In this document: positions 18,953-29,149 of the stretch, piece after piece
Layout: each line of letters opens with the position of its first letter
Position numbering within the stretch: the first letter of the stretch is position 1
Assembly (NCBI GenBank): GCA_022539475.1
Contig: VCMS01000442.1
Coordinates: 18,806-49,362, forward strand
DNA length: 30,557 nt
Direction of reading: 5' to 3'
Origin: Gracilaria domingensis
Lineage: Eukaryota; Rhodophyta; Florideophyceae; Gracilariales; Gracilariaceae
The notes under the pieces: model-generated
Told to the model about the DNA's origin: nothing
Database searches by the model: none
The model's input: the letters and a program-made list of their open reading frames with translations, nothing else
Program-made: the position numbers and the translations under genes

Positions 18953-19353
18953 ATCTGACGAAACGCCACGTGTATACCGCCGAAAGGACCCCCCCTGAGG
19001 ACTCCCTGGAGACCACTTCTACTACACAATGCGCACCAAAGCACCTGTTCTCACCCACACCACCACTACCGGTGGTGTTGCTGGCGTTTATGTGGGCAGT
19101 GAATAAGTGACGCCCCGTCGATGGCCGCCGCCCTCCGTGCGCTGCTCCGCTTCCACCGCATCGTCTCTCCTCCTCAAGCCCTTCCCCTCCGTCTTCCACG
19201 CTTGCTACACAATGTGTCCGAAGTGTCATCCGCGTCTCCATCGCTCTCCCGTTTATTCGACGTCACTGCCCACATAAACGCCAGCAAGGGGTCCTCCAGG
19301 GGGGTCCTCAGGGGGGGTCCTTTCGGCGGTATACACGTGGCGTTTCGTCAGAT

Positions 19354-19449
19354 GCGCCGTGCCGGAACCGCGGTACGCCGAGTTCATAGCCGAGATCATA
19401 GCTATGATATCGGCTATGAACTCGGCGAACCGCGGTTCCCACACGGCGC
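19354..19449. repeat. 96-bp palindrome B
   Basis: The same structure as palindrome A, centred between 19401 and 19402, with a few extra mismatches (GGTACG for GGTTCG on the left, GATATC for GATCTC on the right). The outer ends carry the same two-base asymmetry, but reversed, consistent with arm B being an inverted copy of arm A. Confidence 0.95.
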
Positions 19450-19469
19450 TCGGGCGATGTTCAAAGATG

Positions 19470-19749
19470 TACGAACCCAGTGTTTTCTACGTTGGTTTTA
19501 CATACTAGACATATAATGCACTGCACATACTGAGGTGCCCCACCGGTTTGATGTGTTTAGATCCCACTCTCGTCTCTCTATTTCATTACCCGCTCAGTTC
19601 TCGGTAATCCGTCGCAACCGCGCTCTCCACCATTGTTTCCGACGCTTCCCGACGTTTCCGACGCTTCCCACCCATTTAAACATCTCCGAAACTTCTACCG
19701 TTTCACAATACTCGTTTACTTCGCGTCCTTTCCGATTCTCAGTTCTTAC
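19470..19749 (+). promoter_or_regulatory. Upstream region of the rightward unit
   Basis: Contains two tandem 19-bp units (19635-19653 and 19654-19672, GTTTCCGACGCTTCCC core) and a TATA-like ATTTAAA at 19674-19680, about 70 bp before the ATG at 19750. The distance mirrors that of the leftward unit. The rest is pyrimidine-rich leader. Confidence 0.4.
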
Positions 19750-21075
19750 ATGGCGTCCACCGGAAATGACGCTCCTCGGACTCTTATGCAGAGTGTGCTG
19801 GCCGATGAGAACCACGGCACGGTATCCTCTAGCGCATCCTCTAGCGCGTCGTTCGATTCAGCCAGCATGACAACGCGTTTCTTGAACTGTTGGGGGTTGT
19901 TCATTGAGTTGCGAGATGCGTATGCCGCTTCAAGAAGTGGTACTGGTAATCCGCGTGAAGTTGGGTACACGGAAGTTGTGGAATACGCTGTATCAAACCG
20001 TGAACACCTGCCATGTGCACAAGAGTTCATCACCACTGCGGTCAAGGGTCCTTTCCAAAACTACTCCGCAAAAGAACTCACGAAGATCTGTCTGGACGTG
20101 CGTTTTCTGAGCAGGGTCTACAAATATACGCGTATCACTGATCTAGACGACGAGAATTCTGATCGGCGCGTGAGAGATTTGTTTACCTGGAGTCTTGAAA
20201 AGGATGTCGACAACGGTAACTCGTACATAGAACGGGCTTTCTGGAATGACCTTTTCAAACGACATGGTCCAGGCAGTACGCAGACGAAGAGAACTACGTT
20301 CAGGATTGGGCCTCCCACTCGTTTTCAGCAGTTACTCTATCTCTCTTTCGTGAAGCATATAACTTCGGAGAGAAATCTCCCAGCGGCGAAGAGAGGAAGG
20401 ACCGGGAAGGGAACCCATAGAGCTGTGCAGTTCGTCGACGGCTACATAGCTTCGAATGAGACGCACGGGAGACGGATGGCACATGCAGTGCAAACGATTT
20501 GTAAGGGATGGGATTTCTTTGCCTCAACCTTAGGCTTTGGTGATGGTGAGCAGAGGTTGCTGCCATACCTGCTTGTAGAAAAGAAGTCGCTTGGGTTCCA
20601 TGTCATTGAATTCCGCTCTGTTGGGTACAGTCCGGAGTCAGCTTTTCATAAGTTGGGAGAAGAACTGAAACCCACGTTGGATGTGAACGACACCGTTTCT
20701 TGGGTTCATACTCTTCCGGATACTATCGACGCCAACTTACGGGAGTTGGCAAAGGAATTCTTGGCAGATTTCAGCAAGATTGTGTTGAATGGCTTCCTAT
20801 ACAAAATGTCCCCAACGTCAAGATGGAATTTGTTGGAAAGCTTCAGACCTGGCCGCCCCGCACGAGTACCACCCCGTTTCAATGTATTCTCCGAAGAGTA
20901 CGTGTCTCCTATTCGTCAAGCGATGTCTGTACATAACTTCCAACCATCTCGACTTATCCCTAGGGCCGCTTTTCAGGGCAGGATGGAGGAAGTAATACCG
21001 TCACGGTTAAGGTTGAGAACTCGATACAGATTCCGAGCTTTCCAAGAGGAACGCCGCAGGGAAAAGCTCAGTTAA
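19750..21075 (+). CDS. Hypothetical protein (441 aa) upstream of the methyltransferase
   Basis: The start ATG at 19750 (TACATGGCG) is preferred to codons further up, which overlap the tandem promoter repeat. The N-terminus is Ser-rich. The body is a long, mostly helical, mixed-charge region (FLNCWGLFIELRDAYAAS ... AFWNDLFKRHG ... RFQQLLYLSFVKHI) with a beta-rich part (LLPYLLVEKKSLGFHVIEF), then an Arg-rich end (RLRLRTRYRFRAFQEERR). No family is recognised. The frame ends at TAA 21073-21075, where the methyltransferase frame is already open (+1). The two may be one protein joined by a frameshift or small intron, or two consecutive genes. Confidence 0.55.
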   Translation: MASTGNDAPRTLMQSVLADENHGTVSSSASSSASFDSASMTTRFLNCWGLFIELRDAYAASRSGTGNPREVGYTEVVEYAVSNREHLPCAQEFITTAVKGPFQNYSAKELTKICLDVRFLSRVYKYTRITDLDDENSDRRVRDLFTWSLEKDVDNGNSYIERAFWNDLFKRHGPGSTQTKRTTFRIGPPTRFQQLLYLSFVKHITSERNLPAAKRGRTGKGTHRAVQFVDGYIASNETHGRRMAHAVQTICKGWDFFASTLGFGDGEQRLLPYLLVEKKSLGFHVIEFRSVGYSPESAFHKLGEELKPTLDVNDTVSWVHTLPDTIDANLRELAKEFLADFSKIVLNGFLYKMSPTSRWNLLESFRPGRPARVPPRFNVFSEEYVSPIRQAMSVHNFQPSRLIPRAAFQGRMEEVIPSRLRLRTRYRFRAFQEERRREKLS

Positions 21076-22915
21076 CTCCGATGTCATCGTCATCCTCGAT
21101 AGCGAAAATGAAGAAGGTGATACACCTGGTGCCTCTGTTGGGGCGAAAGATAACGTTCCAGATGGGGTTCACCCCCCTCATGACTTTGATGACACGCGCA
21201 TGTTAAATGCTCTAGATGTGGTGCGAGGAAGCATGGAGAAGCAATTCTCAATGCATTGTGTCGGATATGACGAACTGGTGGAGGCCCATGGTACTATCTT
21301 CCCATCGGATACATCTTTGGAAGGCAACGTTCAGTTCGTGCTCACAGACCCACCATATGGCATCCGCGACAGCGAGTACGACGAATTGGCTGACCATGAT
21401 ATGGACAATACTGCGGACATCATGGCATCCATGCTTCGACCAGGAGGACATTTCGTTTTGTTCTGCAGTATCGACCAGTTTGGAGACTGGGAAGAGATTT
21501 TGCGAGAGCACAAGTCGGAGGACGCAAGCGGAAAGAAAACCGCATCATTCTTAGTGGATTCGACGCCCATGAACTTCATTCGTTCTCGTTCGAACCCCTT
21601 GAAGAACCCTGCGCGTAATACTACTCGCCTGTTTGGGGCGACGGAGTACGCCGTGCATGGCGTGAGGAATGGAAACCCGTACGCGGAACAGAAGGTAATG
21701 GTGAACTATCAGAACTTCAACTACGTTTCAGCTCGCTATCCTGGGCACTTTTCTATCATTGACCAGGTTCCAAATCTTATGCCTGTGGAGAGTCTCCGAT
21801 GGACAGTGAAGAGTGGTAGAAGAATTCGAACCGCGAAGGCTCGTCCAGAACAAAAGTCGAGGCAGCTACTGATGGAGCTGATAGCGAAGTTCTCGAATCC
21901 CGGGGATGTTGTGGTTGATCTCTACTCCGGCACGTTCTCGTGCGCGCTGGCATGTATGGATATTGAGGGGCCTCGGCGTTTCATTGGATGTGAGCAAGAT
22001 GAGCAGTGTTTCTCTCATGCCAAGCACAATGCTATTGTGCATTACGCAAGAAAGGTGTGGCGCAATGAATTGAAGATGAAAGAACCGGTTACGAATGAGG
22101 TAGTTCAATCGTCTTATGTGGTGGATGCCAAATTTCCTGAACGGAAACGAAAGACTTCGACTATATGGAATGCTCCCAAGGGATTCCCATCGTACCAATC
22201 TTTCCCATTCCATATCATGTCGTACCTATCCACCTATTGGAATGAACCTGGTCTTATCACTACGTACAAAGAGAAACCGTTCCATGAGTGGCCACTTGCC
22301 TTACAAGGGAAGATGACTACGTTGGACAGTCACACTTTACTCTCTGTCGAGGCGACATCGCTATGGCTCTATGTGAAGAAGTCGAATATCAAACATGCAG
22401 CAAGTGGAAATGGAGTATTTACGAGTAGGGCGTTTTCCGAAGGGGAGGTTATTGGATACTTTTATGGGACCTTGGTGTATCATGATCTAAGCCGACGCAA
22501 TACCACACATTTGACGTATGGAGACGGAATGCTGGGGGCCACTGCATCTCGGTTCAGGAAGTATTGCATGCAAGTGAGGGTGAAGGGGCAAATGTACAAC
22601 ACTCTCCCGCATTATGATACTGAAGTCAACGCTGGTCATGCCTGGATAGTTCCTGCTCCTTTCTGTGTAGCGGGCTATATCAATGACGCGTCATATCGTG
22701 AAGGTGATGAGGACAAGGAATTGGAAGAAATGGATTCTAACATGGCATGCAAACCAAATGTATTCATTCGCCAGCCCACAGAGTATCAGGCTACAACTTT
22801 GGGGCTTTTGGAGAACTACAGACTCCTCGTAGTCACGGCCTCAAGGGACATTAAGGAGCACGACGAAATTTACGTTGACTATGGACCCACATATCCTTGG
22901 GAAAGGTTAACCTAG
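21071..22915 (+). CDS. DNA methyltransferase - SET domain fusion protein
   Basis: The first ATG is at 21200 (571 aa); the frame is open from upstream of 21071 and the extra codons encode an acidic DVIVILDSENEEGD stretch. Residues 40-285 form an N4-cytosine/N6-adenine type DNA methyltransferase. The catalytic motif TDPPYG is at 49-54, a motif X-like segment at 214-230, and the AdoMet motif NPGDVVVDLYSGTFSCALA at 233-251. Catalytic motif before AdoMet motif is the beta-class order. The AdoMet loop is atypical: DLYSGTF replaces the usual DPFxGSG. Residues 391-565 resemble a SET lysine methyltransferase domain: GNGVFTSRAFSEGEVIGYFYG, GYINDA, KPNVFIR, and the closing SRDIKEHDEIYVDYG. No breaks occur in the fused frame. 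Likely nuclear, acting on both DNA and a protein such as a histone; this is inference. The fusion looks unusual to me. Confidence 0.82.
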   Translation, partial: VNSDVIVILDSENEEGDTPGASVGAKDNVPDGVHPPHDFDDTRMLNALDVVRGSMEKQFSMHCVGYDELVEAHGTIFPSDTSLEGNVQFVLTDPPYGIRDSEYDELADHDMDNTADIMASMLRPGGHFVLFCSIDQFGDWEEILREHKSEDASGKKTASFLVDSTPMNFIRSRSNPLKNPARNTTRLFGATEYAVHGVRNGNPYAEQKVMVNYQNFNYVSARYPGHFSIIDQVPNLMPVESLRWTVKSGRRIRTAKARPEQKSRQLLMELIAKFSNPGDVVVDLYSGTFSCALACMDIEGPRRFIGCEQDEQCFSHAKHNAIVHYARKVWRNELKMKEPVTNEVVQSSYVVDAKFPERKRKTSTIWNAPKGFPSYQSFPFHIMSYLSTYWNEPGLITTYKEKPFHEWPLALQGKMTTLDSHTLLSVEATSLWLYVKKSNIKHAASGNGVFTSRAFSEGEVIGYFYGTLVYHDLSRRNTTHLTYGDGMLGATASRFRKYCMQVRVKGQMYNTLPHYDTEVNAGHAWIVPAPFCVAGYINDASYREGDEDKELEEMDSNMACKPNVFIRQPTEYQATTLGLLENYRLLVVTASRDIKEHDEIYVDYGPTYPWERLT

Positions 22916-23377
22916 GTTCTCAGACAATGTCCTTGAACTTAGTATGGGCTCAATGTAGTGAGAAAAGCTTTTTGTTGAAGTAAATTGTATTGAACACTTG
23001 TGCTATGATGGCAGAAATACTACTCATATGTACACTCAAGCTGTACTGTGTAACATATTGATGCATATAGTGTATGAAAGATCGTTGAAAGTGCCGTACT
23101 TGTATATGCAGGGCGCAACATCCGGGAAAATCGGACCAAGTCCGGAATATGGACCCGGGAAAGGTCCAAAAATTGAATGCCGATCCGCCACAAATGCTGC
23201 AGAATGCTTTTCTCCATATATGCAGTACGAGGTTAAATTCCCCTCCCCTTCACATATCAGTCCTGCACACCGAGTACATGACCCTCACATATCACTCTCA
23301 ATCATATACCTTCAGTATCGTTCACGTTTCATATCTGTTCCGTAATACTACCGCACACGAAGGCCGAAGGATCTCGG
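22916..23377. other. Intergenic DNA with nested hairpin
   Basis: No gene seen. At 23121-23160 an outer TCCGGG/CCCGG stem encloses a perfect inner hairpin TCGGAC-CAA-GTCCGGA (23131-23146). Two TATATGCAG motifs (near 23104 and 23216) stand before the next gene. Confidence 0.45.
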
Positions 23378-25919
23378 ATGGCCCCTCAACGTGCGGAGCA
23401 TGCAGGTGGTAAACCGCGAAAGGCATCGGTACCGCCGGAGCGCTGGGATACTGGGGTGGCCAAACGTAGGAGCGCGGTCGTCTCACGAAGTAGTGCTACT
23501 AATGGGAGAGGTAGCCGAGGCCGAGCACCTCGTGCTGGACTTCGCAAACCAAAATCTTCATCTACAGTATCGGAAGTAAAACCGAGAAGGAGGTCAGGAG
23601 CTTCCACATGCACTACGGAACGCACAGTAAGTGAAACCGTTCAAGCCAAGGATAGTGCAATGCGTGGGCCTGTTACACGCCACATGGCTGCAATGGAAGA
23701 GCCAAGGGTCAGTGATGATGGAAATGTAGATTCAAAGCGATGAAAGGAAATAAGAGAAGAACGGCTGTACGTCAGAATGTAAGGAGGACAAGAGGCAGTG
23801 GAGGAACAGAAGGTCCTCGTATCGATGATTGTTTCGACAAGGTGAGAACTGCGGATGACAATGCGGAGATGGAAATCGTGGATTGCGCCATCGTGAGAGC
23901 CGAACCTAGAGCCGAACCTGGGGATAGGGAGATACCCAGAAGCGCTGCCGGAACAGAACGTAACAGTTATGATTCGAGAAAAGTGAAGAGGAACGAGAAA
24001 ATGAATGAGGGTGTCTCTCGTGCCAAGAAAGGCAGTGGAAGAAAGGAGCGGGAGTCCACGGACGCAGTAGATATCCCAATGACGTGGAGGAAAGGATAAC
24101 GTGGAGGCGAACGATAACGTGGACGCCGGAAATGCAACGCATATGGCTCCCATCGAAGGCAGGCATGATTCCGTCCTCATATTGAGTCCAGACACAAGGA
24201 AGACGAAGACGAAGACGAGATACAACCGACACCAGTCACAGGTGAGTCACAGAGAAACAGGTTCAATCAGGTCAGAAGAAGGACGAACCATGGAAATGAG
24301 AATAGACGGATGGGGAACGATCGGCAACCTGTCATAGCAAACGCCCGTAGAGAAGTATGGAACGATAAAGATGTTGATCCTGGTGCTTTGTCACGGAGCT
24401 TTTCCCTGCATGGTGCAATGGAAGAAGATGAAGATGAATCCCTTACTCCGCGATACGAGCTTTTGGAAAAGATCGGGAAACTGAAGGAGATCTGTATCGT
24501 ACAATAGAGGACAAGCAAAGTCTGAAAATGAGCGTACGACTTGCTCAGAAGAACATAGAGCAACTGGAGGTTAAGGTCAGAGAACAAGAGGTTCTCATAC
24601 ACTCTTTGAGAGAGGCTCTCAGACGTGGAGGGAAAAGGAACGAACGTGACAGTAACAAGAGCAGGAAGCGGTACAACATGACGTGAACGACGAGTTTGTT
24701 GGTGTTGCGAAGACCGTCTATGACTCCATACTTCAATACGCCAAGACGAGACAAGAGAGCTATGCTTCGAGATGAGTTTACCGGCAAGGAACTGGGGCAA
24801 CCGGAGTGAGACAGTTGGACCTGAGAAAGACGACAGTGTGCTGGTTGTTGATGGGAGGAGATAGTGCCACGGTGCCCAATGGATCTTGCCATGGAGATGA
24901 GGGCGTACACGCCATCCGTACGTGGTGGAGGCGACCATTTGTTGATGCAAATTGTGGAGACGGAGGTAATGAAGCCACGTTGGGAATCTATCCGAGGAAT
25001 GAAAATGGAAGATGACTGTGTGAAACAGTTAACGCACGACATTTGTTTGCGCAGAAGGTTGAAACAGGCTTTAAGTGATGCAATAGGTGTTCGAAAACGC
25101 CATGCGAAGGAGAATTATTGATGGGACTAGGTTACGACATGCTTGTAAGGACCCCGATAAAAAATGATGAAAGGGAGCAGAACAAGTATGAAATACAAAC
25201 CAGAGAGGTACGTGAAAAACTCCTACCCAAAGATGCAAATGGATGTTAGATTCTGTCGTCGTGGAGAACTCAGAAGGTAGAAGATATATGTTTCTCGGGC
25301 TTTAACCCATATCATGCAACCAAGATGAACCATGTGACTTGTTTTTTCGGAACAGCCTGAGCTTGGAGGTGCTGCGTGAGTTCATGGGCTACGACGTTTT
25401 ACAAACAAGTTCGAGGAATACCGAAGAGAGGGATCCAGTGGATGAACAATTATGCATCTGGCACGTCTTGATGCCTGGATAGCGTCCGTTGTTCGCGCGA
25501 CAGAGTCTGAACGAGGGAGAGGTGGTAAGAGACAAGTGTTGTTCTCCAACTTGTTCGGGAAATATCTACCACTGGCACTTGAGAGTATACTGAAGACCGT
25601 GAGGGTCCGCATGCAGCAGAGTTATCCAACAGAGTTCAGAAATGGCCCATCGAATGCTGAAGATGCGCGGCATGGAAATGATGACCGGGTGGGCACTGTG
25701 GTTTACTGGATTCCGTCGAAAAGGAAAATGTACCTTGCTGTCCGAGAAGATGTGTTTATGGGAGAGATCTCTGAGAAGCTCGGAGCTGTACTGGATTGCT
25801 ATGTTGGATGCTGCAGTCGGGGAGACCGTATGTTCTACGACATAACTGCAGAGAGGGATGTGAGGGAAAGGTCTGTGCAAGAAGGATTACATGAGGAGAA
25901 TCGGATAGAACGTCACTAA
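23378..25919 (+). pseudogene. Broken (or spliced) gene for a basic, coiled-coil protein
   Basis: Six or more plus-strand frames follow each other: 23378-23743, 23740-24099 (ATGA overlap), 24101-24337, 24310-24507, a frame at about 24486-24686, then 24864-25121 and 25452-25919. Early parts are Arg/Lys/Ser-rich. At 24486-24640 a convincing coiled coil appears (RLAQKNIEQLEVKVREQEV then LIHSLREALRR), continuing the helix of the previous frame (YELLEKIGKLKE). The last part has a structured look (LFGKYLPLALESILKTV ... VVYWIPSKRKMYLAVREDV). A consensus 5' splice site CAG|GTGAGT at 24239-24247 and AAG|GTGAGA near 23841 mean introns are possible instead of frameshifts. Antisense frames here are Ser-rich shadows. 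No family recognised. Confidence 0.45.
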
Positions 25920-25935
25920 TGCATTATGGTTTACG

Positions 25936-28900
25936 TTACGAAAGTTTGGTGATTGGATGGTAGTGTAAACGAGCTCGGGGATTGCGATAGAATCTGTTAA
26001 TGTAGAATCGGTGGAACTTCCAGTGCAATGGAGGGAAAAAGGGGCGTGCGGGATAGTTTTGTCGGAGGATGTGTACCGAGCCTTTGATCGAAGAGAATGG
26101 GACGAGACCGAACCATGGGGATACAGATGCAGTTGTTGACCGTTTTAGAGAATTGGAGGTTTGCAATGTGTGATCTTCCTCGTCATCCGTGGCCCAGCGG
26201 AGGGAAATGCAGTTCAAGGATTCGTCAATGTTATCCAACGGCTCCGTTACCTCGAAGAAGCGAACAAAGGCAAATTCAGAATCGGAATTGCTTTGGTTAC
26301 ATCTGCTAAAGCGAACCAGGGCAAAGACTTTGCATACCCATGCGGTCGGGAAGTCACAACCGGGAGGAGGAGTTCCATTAACCAGGACGGTAGAGAATTT
26401 TGGGGACTTGGAAGGGCCGAAAGAAGTGGTTGCAAAAATACGTTCACACAAAGAGACCTCCGGCTCTCGCAGTCTAATGCATTGAAAGGAACGATCGTAG
26501 TCATCCAGCGAGGGGCAGAATCCAGAAACAATGTAAGCGGAGTTAACGACGTTGATTTTGATGTCATGGGGGTTGTCCAACGGTTGAAGAGTTTCTAAGC
26601 TTAGGGTGCGGAAGGAAGAGAGGGCGTCGCGAGAGATTTGGTTGATGAACTGCAATGTAGTTTTGGAGAACAAATCTGTGAGAGCAGATGACGGGACGTT
26701 TGGATGGGACCGTAGATACTTGTCGGCCGTGATGATGTCGGAGAGCGAGAATGAACTACCATCACGAACCATGGAGGGACACCGCTCCGACAAACGACTG
26801 GCCAGTTGGTAGACATGGAGAAGTGTTTCCTTACCGAGATGGAGTGTAAGAAATCCTGCGACTCTTGGATTGAGTCCACTGTTTCCTTATGCGCAGTTGA
26901 TCTTCTGCGAGAGGTACGGCGGTAGTGGTTCTTGAAGAGGAGATGCGCGTGCTCGTACACACCTGCATCACCGAAATGGAGGCCTCCGTATCGACGGATG
27001 TCTGGAATGATGTGATCCAGGAGATGGAATTTGAGAGTACGAAAGTTGGAGGCCTGGTATGGACCCAAAACTGAGACAGTTTGAGTCTTGAAGTTCTTGA
27101 TGAGAGTCTCCAAAGAGCGTAAGCGATCATCAGTCCATTCTGGGGCAGTGTGGTAGTGAAGAACGTTATTGACGAGATCGACGTAAGAGGTGAAAATGGT
27201 GGTTATTGGGGCGGGAGATACTTCACCGCAGCAACGGTCGAAGAATGCATCGATGAAGGGGAAGACCATGTCGAGGGCGCGATAGTCCTTTGCTTCTAGC
27301 ATGCCTCTGATTCCGTCAGTGGTGAAGAAGCCGTTGAGAGACTTACCCTTTTCAGATGTCGAGAAATCAATATGAAGCCCTGGAGCCGGAAACGAGCTTT
27401 CGATGTCAGCTAGGATGGAGTTGGCGTGAGTAAGAATAGATGTTCTGATGGACTGAAACGACCTGGAGGATCCATTGAAGCCCACGGAAGTGTGAAGAGA
27501 ATCGGACTTCAGGCGTTCGATTGTGGCGAGTTTGATGAGCTTAGAGATGCCAAGGTGAAAGTTGTGAAGGGGCTCGAAGGAGAAGATTGAATAAGGAGTG
27601 AGCAGTGAAGAGATGTTGAGAAGAGGGTAAGATTCCAGAAAGGACTTGTATGGAGAGAGAGAGGTGGAGTAGAGAAGTTCTGCAGCTTCTTCTTTGAGGT
27701 TCCTTGCAACCCGTGGTCTATGGGAGAGGAGAGCAGAATCTGCCTCGAGAAGTAGGTCATCATGTCTTTTTCTGGTTTGCAAAATGTGTGAGAGGGTTCG
27801 CTCTGTGAGAGTAGGTTGGTAGAGGTTGAGTTTTGAACGAGGGGGGAGACACCGGTGGCAGGGTTTGCTTGGCTTTGTGCCATGAAGTACTGCGAGAATG
27901 TTCTTGGCTTCGGGGATTTCAGCGCTGTAGTTGGAGATGACTGGATGGCATTGACAAAGGACTCCTTTGGCGTCGCGGAAGGGAAAACCCTTCATACCGA
28001 TATGATACAGAGATTTGAGGATGGTTTCTAGGGACTCCTGGACGAGCTGCATGCGCACAATGCGGGTCACGCTGGGGGTTGAGGGAGCGACTTCCAAGGA
28101 ATCTGTGTCAGTGGAGGACGAGTCGGAGGTGAAGGATGTGGGTATGTATCCGACGAGTGTGTAGTTCTGCGTGATGCACTTTCTGCGGAAGGAGTCATTG
28201 AAATTGAGGAGGGTGATGTGAAGAGGATACGACGTAACAGAAGAACTTTTCAAAGAGGTGGAAGACTTGTCTGAATATAGTTGAACGAGGCCGACGAACG
28301 AGTCTGTGCCGGTGATACTGGGATCGTGCCGGATGACGTCGGGGTCCGGAGAATGCATGATATGCCTCTTGATAGTCGGGAAGACATGGCGGCCGAGTTC
28401 CGAAGCCATAGGGTGTGCGATTGCGGTAGTTCCTGTTCTTGAAGCTTGTTTGACTGGATGAAAGAAGGAGTTGCCGTGGGATGCGAGACGAAGTTGTTGT
28501 AGGAGAACCTGAACGGGGTACCTGAGGTAGAGGGTGGCGGAGAAGTAATGGTTTTTGTCATGGATGATGGTTGAGGTGAACCCAATGGAGCTGACTGTTT
28601 CTTCGAAGATTTTGGAGTGCAGTTTCAGACATTCGGCAGCGGAAGTGATGGAGGTCTGGAAGAGGGAAGAGGGAAAGGTGGATTGCTTGAGAATGTTGAT
28701 GAGCTCGTCAGCAGAACGCTTTCCGAGTTTTGTGGCGATGGAGGATATGTAGGTGACGAGGTTATGGATGTGGTCTTTCTCTGAGGGTGGAGAGGGGGAG
28801 AAGGCGTTACCTGAGCCTGTGGAAGGGGACTGGGAGGCGAGTTGGTGATGCGGGCTGAGTATCTGTGCTGCGTCGGATGAGCGTAGGGAGCGAGCAAGCT

Positions 28901-29144
28901 GTTCCTGGAGATAAGGGTCGTCGTCGGCGAGTGCTACGTTATCGGACGGGCGGTTAGAGGGGGGGAAGGAAGGGGGTTCGGTGTTGTTGAGTCTGCGGCG
29001 CTTGGTTCGGGGAGGGAAGTGTGGGGCAAACTCGGAAGAGTGAAACCCACCAGACTGTCCGAAGGTCCGCTCTCGTGGGAGATGGCAGACCAGTGACAGA
29101 GCCCTCTGTACCACCGTAACTCGGTTGTAAGGCCGAAGTGGCAA
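25936..29144 (-). pseudogene. KDZ/Plavaka-like DDE transposase with a frameshift
   Basis: The main frame runs from 29144 (no ATG, so the true start lies upstream). Landmarks of the fungal KDZ/Plavaka group of the CMC superfamily: VQLYSDKSS near residue 290, then YPLHITLLNF and FRRKC...LVGYIP, MKGFPFRDAKG ... HPVISNYSAEIPEAKN ... KPCHRC (385-432), and a PLHNFHLGI element at 525-533. Candidate catalytic acids are Asp292, Asp391 and Glu524 (inference). Between about 26880 and 26800 the sensible sequence switches frame (to LGKETLLHVYQLASRLSE) and continues to 25936. That part carries the C-terminal domain typical of the group (FAFVRFFEV ... FGLVPFSSIKGSVHIL). One indel therefore breaks an otherwise long, well-kept gene. 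The enzyme would cut and paste its own element. Confidence 0.7.
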
Positions 29145-29149
29145 CTGGC

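Larger units (their letters stand above)
18837..19469. mobile_element. Fold-back element: two inverted arms, each containing a large palindrome
   Basis: 18837-19102 (arm A) and 19263-19469 (arm B) are inverted copies of each other. They share, in opposite orientation, CATCTTTGAACATCGCCC, the palindrome, a GCATCTGACGAAACG stretch, CACGTGTATACC, a GGACCCCCCCTGAGGA stretch and GGCGTTTATGTGGGCAGTGA. Arm A has about 60 extra bases (around 19018-19073). A 160-bp spacer lies between. The whole fills the shared upstream region of two diverging units. No target duplication was found. It could be a fold-back transposon, a pair of facing MITEs, or a functional site of a larger element. Confidence 0.85.

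Noticed and set aside
18837..19469. CRISPR array or bacterial parS cluster
   Set aside because: Only two palindromes in inverted orientation, no spacer-repeat periodicity, and a eukaryotic context; the ParB link is kept only as speculation.
24267..24950. Minus-strand open frame of 227 codons
   Set aside because: Ser-rich, no domain, and it lies antisense to a plus-strand segment with a convincing coiled coil; treated as a shadow.
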